From the NCBI GenBank assembly GCA_003640385.1, contig RCAB01000001.1, positions 248,001-312,000 on the forward strand: a stretch of DNA of 64,000 nucleotides, written 5' to 3'. How positions within the stretch are numbered: position 1 is the first letter of the stretch; every line of letters starts with the position of its first letter. Below, piece after piece: positions 1 through 12,462 of the stretch. The translations under genes were made by a program, and so were the position numbers. This DNA is from Setaria digitata. Taxonomy: Eukaryota > Nematoda > Chromadorea > Rhabditida > Setariidae. The notes under the pieces were generated by a model that did not search any database, was not told the origin of the DNA, and saw only the letters and a program-made list of their open reading frames with translations.

Positions 1-1090
1 ATTTCTACAATTGTGTGCGTATGAACTGCTCTCGTGTCCGCACCTTCCTCCATTTCTCTGGAGCTGTTTCACCGTGACACGTGAACAAGAATCCTGCTCC
101 ATCTTCACATCGCTTCTTTCTCTCTTTCAATTCCAGCACTGTTTCATTCATTGCTAAACTCTTTCCCTCCTTCTCTAAACTTCTGCCACAGAGTCTCTTT
201 CCTTTTCCCTTAACACGTTCCTCACGGACGTGGGATCACGTTCGTCCTTCTCACTTCTTCACGTAGTACGCAAATGGCTCAAGCAGTCAGTGATATGCGG
301 AATGGCAGAAGGATGCAATTTTAACTTGCTATCAACAGACTGAGACGAAGGAATTGGATGGTCAAGCAACGATGAATTTCGTTTATAGCAACAACAGTAA
401 CAGTAGCAGAAGAAAGGACAATAGTGGATGAACGAAGGAGTAGTTGTGAACTGATTCACCATTACACCGGGATGATGTTATTCCTGTTCAAGAAAATTTT
501 CCCGAATAGATTTCATCCTGGAGAGATGAAATATACTTGGCCAATTTCAAGTTTCATTCCAGGTTCGAGGCAACTCAGTTTTAAAAATGACAGTTTCAGT
601 TCCACTCACAAGTTTGTCGTGGGAATCACGAAAGATTAAGAATTGAAGAATAAGCAAGGAAGTTGAAACTACCGAGAATCTCTGTATACAATTCATGGAC
701 ATATAACTGATTCAAAGAAAAAACACGAACTGTGAAAAGGTTTGCACAAAAATAAGCGGACACTGAAATTATTTAAAGGCACTTTCAGAGAAAATGTAAT
801 CATGCAATGGCTGTTATCAAAAGTCATGTACATGTGAGATGTTGGAGTTCTGAAATTCGGTATAGAAGTGAATACATAGTATCGATAATCATTGATTTCT
901 GAACTCAGTTAAGGAAATGAGAATCTGTGCAAGAGAAAACAAAAAAGAATCGGTGAGATGACTGTGTTACTTATTATTTGCGTTAGAGATCTGCAGAAAC
1001 GGGTTGTAAAGAAAAATGAAGAATCTGAAGTGACTGAAGATTGGGAAGAATTCAACTACAATCACTATGCCACTATATACATAACCGAAA
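1..1090. other. Non-coding stretch at window edge
   Basis: Short ORFs occur on both strands, but none has convincing splice sites or a recognisable product. It probably includes the 3' flank of the gene at 1091-2251. I see nothing else. Confidence 0.4.
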
Positions 1091-2251
1091 TCAACTCTGT
1101 CTTTTTCGACGAGGATTGAAAAATGTTGATACTGGAGGTAGCAATGTTGTAAGATTTGGATATTTGCTATCGAACGGATCATCGTCGTGGAGAGTATACG
1201 GTAAACTGGTCATCCCACAAGTGTTAATCACCGTTGTACGAACCTCATCCGTACCAGGTAACCTTTCATAGACTGTTATAGGAGTGTAAGGGATCACTAA
1301 GTCTTTCGGATCAATGCATAACTGAGACTGTCGAACACGTTGAACCAGATTTGGGAGGCCATGTGATGGAAAATGGCGAACAGGTTCTTCAGCTGGCAGA
1401 AGTGACAACTGATTAGCTTCTACCTGTGGCAGAGATGTCCCGGTGAACAGCTGGCTTCTTGGTGCGGGGAAATAAGTGTTGTTGTCAGGTATCAGTGGTG
1501 ATAACATCGAACAGGGTTCACTCTCCAGCTCAAGATTCCGTGGCAGAGGCGTAGGGGGTGGTGAAGGATCATCGGGCTCATTTTCGTCATCTTCAAACAG
1601 CAAAGGTGAAATTGGTTTAGTTAACCATTCCAACAAAGTTAAGCTCCAATATTTTTTCTGAAAACGAAAGCAAAATGATACTGAGCGATGAAATAACATT
1701 GGAGTTAATTATCCTGTGACAGAAAGCCACTCTCTGCAACCTCTGAATATCTTGTCCCTAAAATTCTCTTATTACCTTTACCCCTTCGTTTGCAGCCGTT
1801 TCTTTTTTTTATTCTAACCTTCTCAGACTTCTACTGCTAAGGTACAGAACCTTGGTTTTCAAATATTTTTCTTCAACTATACTTTTTTCTTCCTTTTAAT
1901 ACTCTTAACATCTCACTATGAGCAGTCAAATAGCGTCGCATACTTGGCTTGTGTGGAGCTCATCATTGAAGTTCCCAAACTCTTCACTTCTCAATACCAC
2001 AGAAAACAGAAAATCTTTTAAAAATTTTAAAATGAATTAAATTCTCCTCACCATCCACCTGCTTCGAAAAAATGATCGATATTTGGTTTGCTTTAAAATA
2101 TTACTCCACTGCTCTTCAGCTGAAAAAATTCCTCTTGATCCAAAGATGAGGTAATTTTGGTAGTTAAAGTTTAAATTCAGATTAGTTCAATAAAAAGTTT
2201 AGAAAAAAAATTACCTGTGAGGTGATCATTTCCACCTTTGGCAGGAGCCAT
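1091..2251 (-). CDS. Unrecognised 223-residue protein, three exons
   Basis: Exons by phase: 2251-2215 (ATG), 2119-2052 and 1657-1091 (stop). Donors read GTAATT and GTGAGG; both acceptors are TTTTTCAG-like, and phases 1 and 0 join cleanly. The N-terminus is Trp- and basic-rich (residues about 17-47, including RWMKKYWSLTLLEWL). An acidic, proline-rich segment follows (DDENEPDDPSPPPTPLP), and the protein ends in the basic stretch NPRRKRQS. There is no signal peptide, membrane span or domain I can name. The long last exon stays open for 188 codons in A+T-rich DNA, which is the best evidence that it is real. A GTGAGC donor-like site just upstream of the ATG could end an extra 5' exon. No function is proposed. 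Confidence 0.6.
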
Positions 2252-5200
2252 TGGAATCGTAAGAAGATTACGCAATGTTAAAAACAGCAAGGGAAGTTTT
2301 CGAGCTGTGCTCACCTTTTCTCTGACCTCATCTCTCGGATTTTGGGAGGGAATGTTTTCCTCGGGTAGAGATCACTATGTTGAACTCTGACCCTTGGACA
2401 TAGTGACATACATATTTGGATGCTGATAGTGCTGCTACTGCTATGGAGGAGTTACCACAGTTACCTCATACCTCGAAACAATCAATACCCAAGCATTCAA
2501 ATACGATGCTGATACTAAAAGATAACAAACGTGTTAACATCTCTGAGGAACAGTAGCAAACTGTTTCGAATCAGTGTATTGATGCGACCCGTGCGATGTC
2601 GCAGCTGAGGAAAATAGCCTTCTTGGGGGTCCTCGTCCAGACCCCAATGAATAAAGAACTCCCGGAAACAGTGAAGATATCTGCAAGCGTGAAATTTGCT
2701 GATCTCAAAATCAGCCTTGTCGACTTCCTTATTTTCGAAAAAAGACTAGGAAACATCAGTGATAATATCGCAGCAAACTCAAATATGTTGCTTCGACTGC
2801 TCCAGCAATGAATCCTTTCAACCTCCATCAAATTAACTTTTGTTTCATTTCTAGCGATTCGTTGTGAATTTCACTGAGTTGGAGTAGAGATGTGTTTCCA
2901 GAGAAATGTGCGGAAACTCGAACTCTTACTGATGCGGCATGAATTCTCGTGCTATGTAAAATACAAAATTCTGATACTCTGCAGTTTATTATTGAAACTA
3001 AAGTAATAGTAATAATTTTCGAGGGAATTTTGAAAGGGAGAAAGATGACTGGATTAAAAGCTGCAGAGAATTTTGTTGGTGGTGGTGAGTGGTGCGTTAG
3101 AAGTTTTTATTCGGTAATGATGAGACGATTCGCAACTAGAAAGTTACCTTATAGTAGCAGCACTTTAGAATGAGGTCTCACATAGTTTTTTTATTTATTT
3201 TAAATGATTCTTTAATCTCCTAATTGTCTGTCGTAAATTAAGCATAAGTAAACCATTTTGTATGAAGATTGAAATTTTAGTTTAAAATGCTGAAAAGTTC
3301 CAAATAACTTCTTGCATTTTAAGTTACACTAATTTTGAAGAAAGTTTTATCAAGTAAAAGATGTAATCTAAAAATAAATTTTTTGGAAAATTGAATTAAT
3401 CTGTGAGGATATTATAATTTATTCTGTTACACAAATAAATGTTGCATGCACAGTTAGGAAAAAAAACTACTCCTTTGAGTTTGAATAAATTTAACCACAA
3501 ATTTCTTTTGCAAAAATAAAAACTTCATTAAAAAACTACTAGCGTCCAGTTGTCCTAATATTTTTATCGCTATTGATTTAAAAAAAAAAAATTTATTGTT
3601 CTTTGTTGTTTGTATAACAACTTTTTTATAGTTACTGTGTTTTCCAACTGAAATAAAGTTTGGTTGAAATATAACTCAAAGTTAACAAATTTCTTTTGGC
3701 TTGCTTGCAGTTATAGAATGCAAATTCCCGAGTTTTTTTTTTTTTTTTTTTTTCGTTGAAAAGTTATTTGTGATATGTTTGTTTGGATATACTACTATTG
3801 ATAGTTGATGAATAAATTATCACTTGTTAAATCACTTTTGCTTCATTAAGATGAAGTTAGGATTAGAAGAGTTCATTTTTTATTGTTTACCTCTTTGGCT
3901 TTTTGACATCTTAAAATATGTTTGAAAAAAACAATAAACAGAAAAAGATCAAAAAGTGCTAATAGGTATTTATTCGTTTACTTGTTAATTTATTGTCCAA
4001 TATTGGTTTTCTCTGTTTTAAAAACAAATTTCGGGCTGAACAATGATTTGATGTGGAAATGACGGGGTGATGAGTGCACTTTTTTTAAAGTTAAAGGGTT
4101 CGTTGTTCGGTATTTTCGGGAGAAATTTCTAATTTCTTAAGAAAATTTCGATTGTATCTCAGGTCAATTCAATCTAGTTTGCTTCAGTAGTTCCATATAT
4201 TTCATATTTTACTAACTGCTTTTTGTTTTTTTTCTTCACCCGAGAGTATTTCATAAACCAATATCGCAAATAAAAAAAGAACTTTAATGCAGAGCAGTAT
4301 TTATGGTGATATATTTAAATAAATGAAGTCATATGTTCATTTATGGTATTTTAAGATAACATGAATGATAGTGATGATTATCATATAAGATCGATGAGAA
4401 AATGTGGTGCAATAAATCAATTTAAGCAATTACAAACTCTACAGTAGCTGGTATTTCAATTAAATAAATCAAATTTAAACTTACTCCAGTTATCATATGA
4501 TGTCAATGACCTTTTCTTTCTTTTTTGTTAAAAGGAAGCGGAAAATGAAAAGTTCCTTGTTTGTTGAAAGTTTTATATTGATAAATATGACTTCAACTAC
4601 CTGTCAGTGTAATGACACAAATATATCTAACAATTATATTTTTAATGTTTATAATCGTTTATTAAACCGGTTTTCTGTCTTATGAAATAGATTGATTCGA
4701 AAAAAGGGAACATTTTTTGGAGTATAATAAAGTTAAGTTTATTATCACTACACTGCTAGCTCCTTCCCAAATGTTCAATTTTTGATGAAATAAAATGCTG
4801 TAAGTAACGAGACTTGCAAAAAATATTCTGTTGAAATCGCACTGAAATTCATAGTTTAACTTAACTGAGCCTTGCAGAATTGAAATTCCATAGCAAACGA
4901 GCAATGGGGTAAAAATGTTAGGAATCTGAAAGAAAACTTCATTCGCTGTACGTTGACCTGGCTGGAACATTTAGTCAGGCCATTAATTAAAGCAACAGTG
5001 TGCCAAGAAACAAATCAAAAGCAATTTTAGTTACCTGAAATTCATTTAAGCTTTAAAATTCTTTAATCACTGCTTGTTTGCCATTCTTGCAGAAAATTAA
5101 ACTCTTCGCCCCTCCTTTCAATTTACGAAGAATTGTAAATGTGTTCTGATTCGACGCCATCCTTGCTACATGTCACGATCCCCCAAGGATGTCAATTGCT

Positions 5201-7030
5201 TTGAACTTTGATTTCTCAAATTTTTATTTTAACGACTACTATTTAAGCTGTTCTTTCATTCCAGTTTGTGCTTGTTGTTCCGAATAAAATTTAGTACGCG
5301 GCGATATGAGAAGTGTTTCGTACCGCATGCTTTTTGTAGTTGTCGTTTTAAATTCAAGAAATAATATGTTCAGAACAAGATATTAAACTCTGCCTTTAAA
5401 GCATTTGATAAAGATGAAAATCTTCGACATCACAGCAGCACATCGATATTGGTATAGAACAGATTTTAAAAGATTCGATGAGTAAAATTCGTGAGTGGTC
5501 ATTTAACTGAAAGAGTAAGTGAAAAAAGATTTTTACAACGCATAATAATACCAAATGATGATGATTAGGTATGATAAAACTGACCAACTGACCATCGGAT
5601 TATCATTTCAGCTTGCAGACACTTTCAGATTAATCGTTCTGATACCAAATGAGCCGTGAAATGAATGCATTGCTCCATCAACAGTAATTATAAAATTGTT
5701 TCTGTCTCTTCTCCTACCGTCTGCCGTTGACATTGTTTTGCCGGCTGCTTTATCCGTTGAAATGACGTTAATCGCTTTCTAATAGGTTGATTGAACAAAT
5801 GAAAAGTTAAAATCAAGTTACATATTAAAAGCAGTGTTATATGTCAATGTCGAGAATTACTTTCATTATCAGAGAGTGACAACAATCACGAGAGTTGTGA
5901 AATCACATCTGTACTATCCGCTTTTTCTTTATTTGCTGTAGTAAAAGGTGTAAAAGGTGGATCTCTAAACCTTATGACCGCAGTTATACTGATTATATTA
6001 TCACACAAGTCTACATTTATTTGAATGTCTTTATATTATGATAACAAGGGCAATATAATAGCTGTGATATTGACAAAGAGTAAGTAGCGGCAAATATTGG
6101 ATGGAATATGATGATCATTTGAACTAAAACCAAGACTTCCTGCGAAAATAATTTGTAAGTGTTGAGAGAAACCACAGTGAAGGGATCTTACCCCCTAACG
6201 ACTGCCTTTTTTTACCTGGGTCGATTGATCAGTTCAGCAAGTTTACCTGAGCAGAATCTGATCCGGCTAGCTACATAAAAATATTTCCACAATATTTCGT
6301 ATAGTTGTATGATTGGTCTAATTCCGGTTTGCCTGTTTGATGGATGAGTATTGCAGAGCATTAATTACACTGAACAATCCATCCATCTTCTACTTCCAGC
6401 AATACCTTCTAACCAATTCCTGTCTAGTTCTTACTTGCAAAGCCTCTAATGCATCTTCATTCCAAACCTTTCACAGCTTGTCCTCCTCTTTTGCATTCCA
6501 TTCCCTCACCTTATCAAGTTTACAGTATGCTATCTGCGACAATGTCATCCTGGTCCTATCATCGCGAGGTGTCATAAAAAGACGTTACTGGATGATCGAC
6601 GTCGCGTCATTGGTGATAAGAATCAAATCTGAGGTGGACACTTCTCAGAATGGAAATACACTCATTTCTATAATTAATACTTACCATATCGAAAGTTCGT
6701 TGTTTCAATAATTAGTTAGAATGAATTCTTTTGATAACTCGTTAACTGTTTTTTATAATGACAAAATGGCAAATAGTTCGTTCTAAATCTTGATTATGAA
6801 TATCAAAATTTTACCGGAAAATTTTATAGAAAAATTGTCAATTTCACTAAAATCTACTAAAAAAAACATGAGTTTCAAGAAAAAAAAAAAAGTGAATTTT
6901 GATAAAAAGATTAGAGAAAGAGACTGAAAAGAAATATGCACTGTGCCATGACACCGTATAATTGACCTTATCATTTGAATTCGAATGGCCTTTTCATTGA
7001 CGAAAAATACATGAGGGTTTAAATAAAGAC
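2252..7030. other. Largely non-coding interval, A+T-rich
   Basis: An ORF at 2596-2811 (+) and one on the opposite strand over the same bases have no family resemblance. There is a 20+ base poly-T tract near 3735. A possible spliced transcript at 4680-5160 (-) is described as a finding. The 124-codon ORF at 6337-6711 (+) is serine/leucine-rich with no recognisable domain or splice support. No RNA gene was recognised. Confidence 0.4.
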
Positions 7031-7365
7031 ATGGCGATCAAGGTGAGTTTTTTCACTTTCGAGATTTAAGTTTGAAATTTCAGGTCATAAAAGTGTGTTT
7101 TAAATCACTGATAAAAGATTTGTCTGCTCGTCGCCATTCAGTAGCCGTCCTTCTTTTCTACCACAATTTCATGTGCAAATTTCAGCTCTTTCAGATGCTG
7201 GCAAATTCTAAAGATATTTTTTATACGACCCCTTCCGGAAACCGTGGGGTAGTGACCTGTGTGTACGAACAGGTTGGGTGCACATATTTGTCATCCTGTC
7301 TGTCTGCTCGTCTGTCTGTTTATTTAACGATAAACGAGTGGATGGATAAATGCCCTGAGGGTTAA
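7031..7365 (+). CDS. Candidate small two-exon gene, product unknown
   Basis: ATG GCG ATC AAG (7031-7042) is followed at once by GTGAGT. A TTTGAAATTTCAG acceptor ends at 7083, and the frame then stays open to a stop at 7365, giving 97 residues. The intron would be 41 bases, close to the lower limit for nematodes. The product starts MAIKVIKVCFKSL and has seven cysteines but no signal peptide or known domain. The exact in-phase pairing of a start codon with a short consensus intron is the main evidence. It could still be chance, because the 3' part overlaps a CTGTCTGT-rich stretch. Confidence 0.3.
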
Positions 7366-8210
7366 TGATTAAGGTTGTTCGTTGCTCGTCGTCTGTCCTC
7401 TATTCGACAGGAGTCGCAGGCGCAGTGTTTCTGTCTAGCCGCTGCCAGCTTGCGACAACGCATTCATTACACAACTGATTGCAGCTGCACAACGCATGCC
7501 AGCGTGTAACAGTGCATGCAGTCTACCGCACAAGTGGTAGATAATAAATGGATCAACCTTCTTCTCTATTTCACGCAACAATAAATTACGGTACATGCTT
7601 CCAGTTACCCTTCTTCGTTACCGTAGCATATTAATTACTTTTTTATAACCACCTGCTGTATAAACAGCACTGTTATCACAGTGAAAGTGGCGGTTCATAA
7701 TGGAATTTTCCACATGATATAATAAGGAAAGACCTGCCTGAAGAACTGACAGGCAAGGAGCACGCACTCATCTGACCTTTTTTTCACCTCCTAACAAATA
7801 AAACTATCAGCCCCAAATTTTAGAAATTGCTGGCAATTTTCCCCACAGCAAGCTAGAATTTTGGTTAGTTGAAGTGAAAGTAATTAAAATTTAATAGTTG
7901 ACAGTTGACAGCTTTATGCAGGACAGACCTGTCTACACATGCAATTCATTTCTCACAACACTTCGAATATATTAGTCTCGAGTACCAATCAGATATGTGA
8001 TAAACCTCGCAAAATGTCGTACTGCAGGGATCCAACTGAAAATTATGCAAAATCGATCGATTTCCTTGTGTTCTTCCTTTGTTCGATGAATTCGAATGTG
8101 AATTAGACAAATCGTATCTACGCTCCAGTGCTTCCCTTCATCACTTCAATCTATCTCTTGACAAAACGGTTAGCTAGAGGGGTAGTGCTGTGCAGTGTCA
8201 GCACTAATGG

Positions 8211-8252
8211 CGTTTCAGATGCTGCAACGTGCCTCTTGCAGCATCTGAAACG
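8211..8252. repeat. 17-bp perfect inverted repeat (short hairpin)
   Basis: CGTTTCAGATGCTGCAA at 8211-8227 is exactly complementary to 8236-8252, with an 8-base loop. The stem is shorter than a typical microRNA precursor. It lies beyond the 3' end of the Polycomb gene. Confidence 0.8.
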
Positions 8253-8877
8253 AAGCATCACTTCCGCTTCAGCCCAATCAGATTGAGTTAGTGCAGTAGG
8301 CAGCACTCGCCCCCACGGCACGACTGCTCTCCCCTTCCATTACTGTTCTCAGCACAATTCCCATCTGCTTCAACTCACTGATTCTTCAGCGGAAACTCAT
8401 TCATTTCCTCACATTATGCAATTCGCCAATGTCTTCTAATATCCAAAAGTTCCTCACACTTTCACACCTTACAGTACCCTTCGATGCCCAATTTTACGGA
8501 CATCGCACAGTTAGCAAATGAAATCAGTTTATCAAGCCTTGTGAACATGAGCCAAAAGTCACTACAATGATTTAAAGGCATGTTTGGTGAAAATCCCTAG
8601 ATTTTTTTTAAATTCATAGAAACGAGATTCGAGCTTGATGATTTTCCGATCTTCAAATCTTTTATTATTGTTTACTAGGTATAAAGTATAAAGCACAGCA
8701 ATGGACAGTGAGCACAAAATAAATATCGACCGAAATATTTCTGTTATTATCATTTTCATATCCCAAAACCGGAATCTCAAAGAAAATATCATATTTGAAA
8801 GCTTTATGGCGAACATGAAATAGAGAAAAAGAGAAAACACGGAAAATAACCAGGAAATTAATTAACTTTACAGATAA

Positions 8878-9773
8878 TTACAATTCAATAATTGGAACAG
8901 TATGCTGGTTGACCGTTACTTCCGTGATAGTATGTGTACCATTATATTGGAAACTTTCGAAGCGTGTATTGTTAGCATCCGTCCAAATTTTCTACAAAAA
9001 AATATATTTCAGAATAATTTTTATTTCTCTATAACTGAAGAGAGAGCTCATGCTATGAATATGACCAGTGTCACTTTTTGAACTAGATACGACAGTTCTA
9101 CAAATATATTAATTACCATTTTAAAATGAGAGTTCAGACTTCGGAGAGTTCAGGCGGTGTGTTAAAACGCCCATTCCATCTGCATTACTGAAGTTTGAAT
9201 TCTCATTTTAAGATGGAATAAATCAAGTTTCTAGAACCTACAGTTTCATTTTTTAGCTGGTCGGCAATAACACGAATCCGACTTTCATCACTGTCTCCAT
9301 AGTCATGTAACTGCAACTGCTCCGAACTTTGTGATAAACCGGATGTTCCTTCCACAACAAATGCCAGTCTGCTGATTATTTGTTCTGAAAAAAAAAAAAT
9401 CAAACCATTTATCCAACTTGTAATTAGCTAGATTTTACTGCTGAATTGATTCTCACTTAGTACCAGAAAGTACATTAACTCGATCGTCTTAGTTATCAAT
9501 GTATTACAGATTTCCTCAAGTTCAAATTCACACGAAAACTTTTCCCACTCTTTAGCACTTCTGTCTGCAGCATTACGACATAAATACAGCTGAATTTACC
9601 TTGGCCATTAGAAACGACTTGTACTGATCCAGACCGACCTTCAAAAACTTCAGGCTTCTTTAGTTTTACCTAAAAAATGATAACAGCTTCTGTTTTTCAA
9701 ATATATATATATAACAAATATTCAGAATTATATATATATATGACAACGTCGCATATATATACATATATATATA

Positions 9774-9813
<40 letters not shown>

Positions 9814-12448
9814 CATATATGCAACCACCAAATGTAAAAAAAGACAAAGCGAATGCCTAAGATAACAAAGGAAGATTTTCAACAGTTCCCTTACTCCTGT
9901 TACCTCAGTAACCAAAACAAATATTGGGATTATCATCTATAAAGCTCTCATTATACTGTTGTTTGAAGTTGAATGAACAAGTAAAGTAAGCATCTACCTC
10001 AACTTTATTTTCTACGTTCTTCCCTCCAGCTGAATCGCTCACATCATCTTTGATAATTCTGAATATTTCAGCTTCTGATAACGCACAATTATCTTTCCCG
10101 ATGTTGTCAGTATCTAATATATCTGATAGATTCAATTTTGTCTTCGAAGTCGAACACTGGAAATGACACTATAATAGTGACGTAAGGGAGGAATGAGATG
10201 AAAGAAAGAGGAAGGCGGAAATTTATAATTCCATCAAAAAAAAAAAAAAAAAAAAGTCACGAAAAAGTAAATTAAAATGGAATTACAATGTATAAAATAA
10301 ATAAGACAAACCCCTCCTACTGAACTGGAAACAGAAAAAATGAATGCAAAATGAAATAAAAATCAGTGATTTTGAAAATAGTCCGAATAAAAATTTTGGA
10401 TAACCTTGAACAAACCTTAACTTCCATTTCCTTCTCATCTAACTCTCTCTCAACTTCTCTCTCTCGACATTCTTCAGCTGTTTGCTCTTTATCCGTCTTT
10501 TCTTCTTTTAACTCCTTCACATCTAACTTATTTTCTTCATCACCGTTCGTCTCCTTCGTTTTTAAAATTGAGACTGAAGTGCTCGGTATGTCATTCAACG
10601 TTTTTTTACTTTTTGGACCTCGTTTTCGAGGCTTTGATACAGATTTTGCACTTTCTCCGGTAGGCTCCCCAACTACTACCAATGGTGTTCCAGGTCTCGA
10701 ATGAGTGCTCGATCTTAGAGATATTTCTGAACCTGAAAAGAAATAATCAGTGTTACTGGTAAAGGAGGCGAAAATATTTATATATTAAAAAAAAAAATAC
10801 ATTGAGTAGAAGCAGAACATACCATGAAAGTAAAATGAAAGAATGGAAGAAATATACGGATGATCTGTTGTAAAACGATAAAATTCAAATAAACCGGAAT
10901 ATTTGTCAAAGTCAGTTATCTAAGCTCTAAAAAATAAAACCGAAAAAACAACAGCACTTAACTGAAATTCCCTAAAAATACTGATAAGACTTTTTTTTTT
11001 AAATAACGACAATGTCATATACCTTCTGAACGACTTTCACTAGCTCCCTCATCCTCATAACTTTGATTATCCCCGTCGGAATCATCTGAATCTGAAATTT
11101 CTTTTACTTTCCGTTTCCTTCCACGATTTGATCTTTTCGTTCCTCTTCGGCTTCCACCTTTAAAACCGCTCGGTATAGAAAAACCTGATTCCGTGAACAG
11201 GTTCTCGTTTAAGATATTACTCGACGGTTCCCACGTGTTATGTCTAGAAAATGAATAATTAGTACTACAAAGAGCAATAATCACTGTAAGGATTAATTTA
11301 ACAAGCTCCAGAAAGAAACAGTAAATCAATTTGACAGTTAGGCAACAAAGCAATTAACGAACATGAAAAAAACTCACTGATTTGACCATCCTTTCCACTT
11401 GATCAGGTATTCCGTTTTCCCCTAAAAAAATAAAAACTTATCAACGGAAATGTTTGCAAACTACACTGTTTACATTTCATCTTAAATTATTCAAATCCCA
11501 AAGCACAATCAAAGAATGATCTGCCTTATTATTAGTGTTAATAGTTAATACTCAAATGTCACAAGAAATTCCCAACAGTATTTATTGACGCTTCATGCTT
11601 CAATCTGTAAATAAGAGTATTAAAATAGTTAATAGGCTTCATTCTCTTCATCTTAGCAATAAGCGTATTCCTAAAAATAGAAGACTGTGCTCACGCGTAA
11701 AATGATTTGAAGTATTAGTATTTAGTAGTGTTTCGAAAAAGTTAACGTGGTTTGAGAGACGGATGATAGCCTTATTATTTTTTTATTTTTATTTTTTTTT
11801 TACAAAAGCAAGCCATGGTTTTCATGGATTGCACCGCACCTAATTAGGTTATAGTTTATAGGTCTAAAAAAAGTTTTTTGATAGCCACCTTACTAAATAA
11901 ACGGGCTCATGTAGTTCGAATATGATACCTAACTATGATTGGGTTGATTAATAACTGCATTTTCATCTATTTTTGTTCCACAAATAAAGTTATTTAAAGA
12001 TACATATTGAAGTTGTCGCTAATATTCTAAAAATTTTAACTTTTTGTTGTTGCTGTGAAACCAAGCCGCTATGAAAAATATTGGACGGCAGGCTCAGAAA
12101 TTTGCATTTTTTTTAGACTCGAAAATCACAAAAATTTCTCTTCAATAATGATAAGGATTTTTTTTCGCCTATAACGACAATTAAAATATTTCTCAATAAT
12201 TTCCACTAAATTAAAATCTGGAGAAAATGAATGAAAAGAAAAAATTATAAATGGGTAGGAAACAAATGAAGAAAAACGAAGAGAAGCAGGACAAGGAAAT
12301 GAGACTTCGTTCAAAGATTGAATTGAAAAGGAAAAAAAGAAAACAGCGGTATCCTTGATGCGTGTTCAAGCACTTCACTTACCTTTCTTGTTCGAGACTT
12401 CAAAATTTTTTCAGCTGCATAAACATCTTGTCCATCCAATGGATCCAT
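8878..12448 (-). CDS. Pc: Polycomb (CBX-type) chromodomain protein with C-terminal Pc box
   Basis: Eight coding exons: 12448-12383, 11421-11378, 11243-11023, 10732-10416, 10156-9998, 9669-9600, 9384-9242 and 8991-8878. All introns are GT-AG, every phase closes, and the product is 377 residues (Drosophila Pc is about 390). Residues 9-53 are a chromodomain (VYAAEKIL...YLIKWKGW...HNTWEP). The three aromatic cage residues that bind trimethyl-lysine fall at Y10, W31 and W34, in Pc-type spacing. Next come a basic stretch (about 68-84), an acidic Ser/Glu stretch, an AT-hook-like KPRKRGPKSKK (144-154) and a charged helix (about 174-216). The last exon ends ITEVTVNQHTVPIIEL, matching the Pc box that binds RING1 in PRC1. 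The role is therefore inferred to be H3K27me3 reading and PRC1 recruitment in the nucleus. HP1 is unlikely because there is no chromoshadow domain. The 5' end is either trans-spliced (acceptor just before the ATG, CAG at 12457-12459) or joined to an upstream leader exon near 13.63-13.69 kb. Confidence 0.88.
9116..9216. repeat. 27-bp imperfect inverted repeat in last Pc intron
   Basis: Bases 9116-9142 and 9190-9216 are complementary at 24 of 27 positions, enclosing 47 bases. The whole hairpin lies inside the final intron (8992-9241) of the Polycomb gene. It could be a small folded-back element or a relic of a hairpin transposon. Confidence 0.75.
9700..9822. repeat. TA dinucleotide microsatellite
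   Basis: Several TA runs, the longest about 32 bases (9777-9808), lie in the Polycomb intron 9670-9997. ORFs reading Tyr-Ile repeats here are artefacts of the repeat. Confidence 0.9.
12043..12091 (+). repeat. 49-bp direct repeat, copy 1
   Basis: TTTGTTGTTGCTGTGAAACC through GGACGGCAG is identical to 14086-14134. This copy lies in the first intron between Polycomb coding exons. No other features surround it. Confidence 0.9.
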
Positions 12449-12462
12449 AATTTGTGCTGAAA
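12449..12462 (-). promoter_or_regulatory. Splice or trans-splice acceptor before the Pc start codon
   Basis: Read on the minus strand, a T-run ending in CAG is followed by CACAAATT and then the ATG at 12448. The acceptor lies eight bases before the start, so this exon is either trans-spliced to a leader or joined to an untranslated exon. One possible donor exon lies at about 13631-13686 (TTTTTCAG acceptor, AAG/GTGTGA donor). Confidence 0.5.

Noticed and set aside
2596..2811. Plus-strand ORF whose start (QLRKIAFLGVLVQTP) recalls a cuticle collagen N-terminus
   Set aside because: The hydrophobic segment breaks off after a few residues, there are no Gly-X-Y repeats or splice sites nearby, and the opposite strand is equally open.
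6337..6711. 124-codon ORF
   Set aside because: Ser/Leu/Ile-rich composition with no domain, no acceptor before it and no donor inside; likely chance.
9677..9936. Tyr/Ile-repeat ORFs on both strands
   Set aside because: They are translations of the TA microsatellite within a Polycomb intron.
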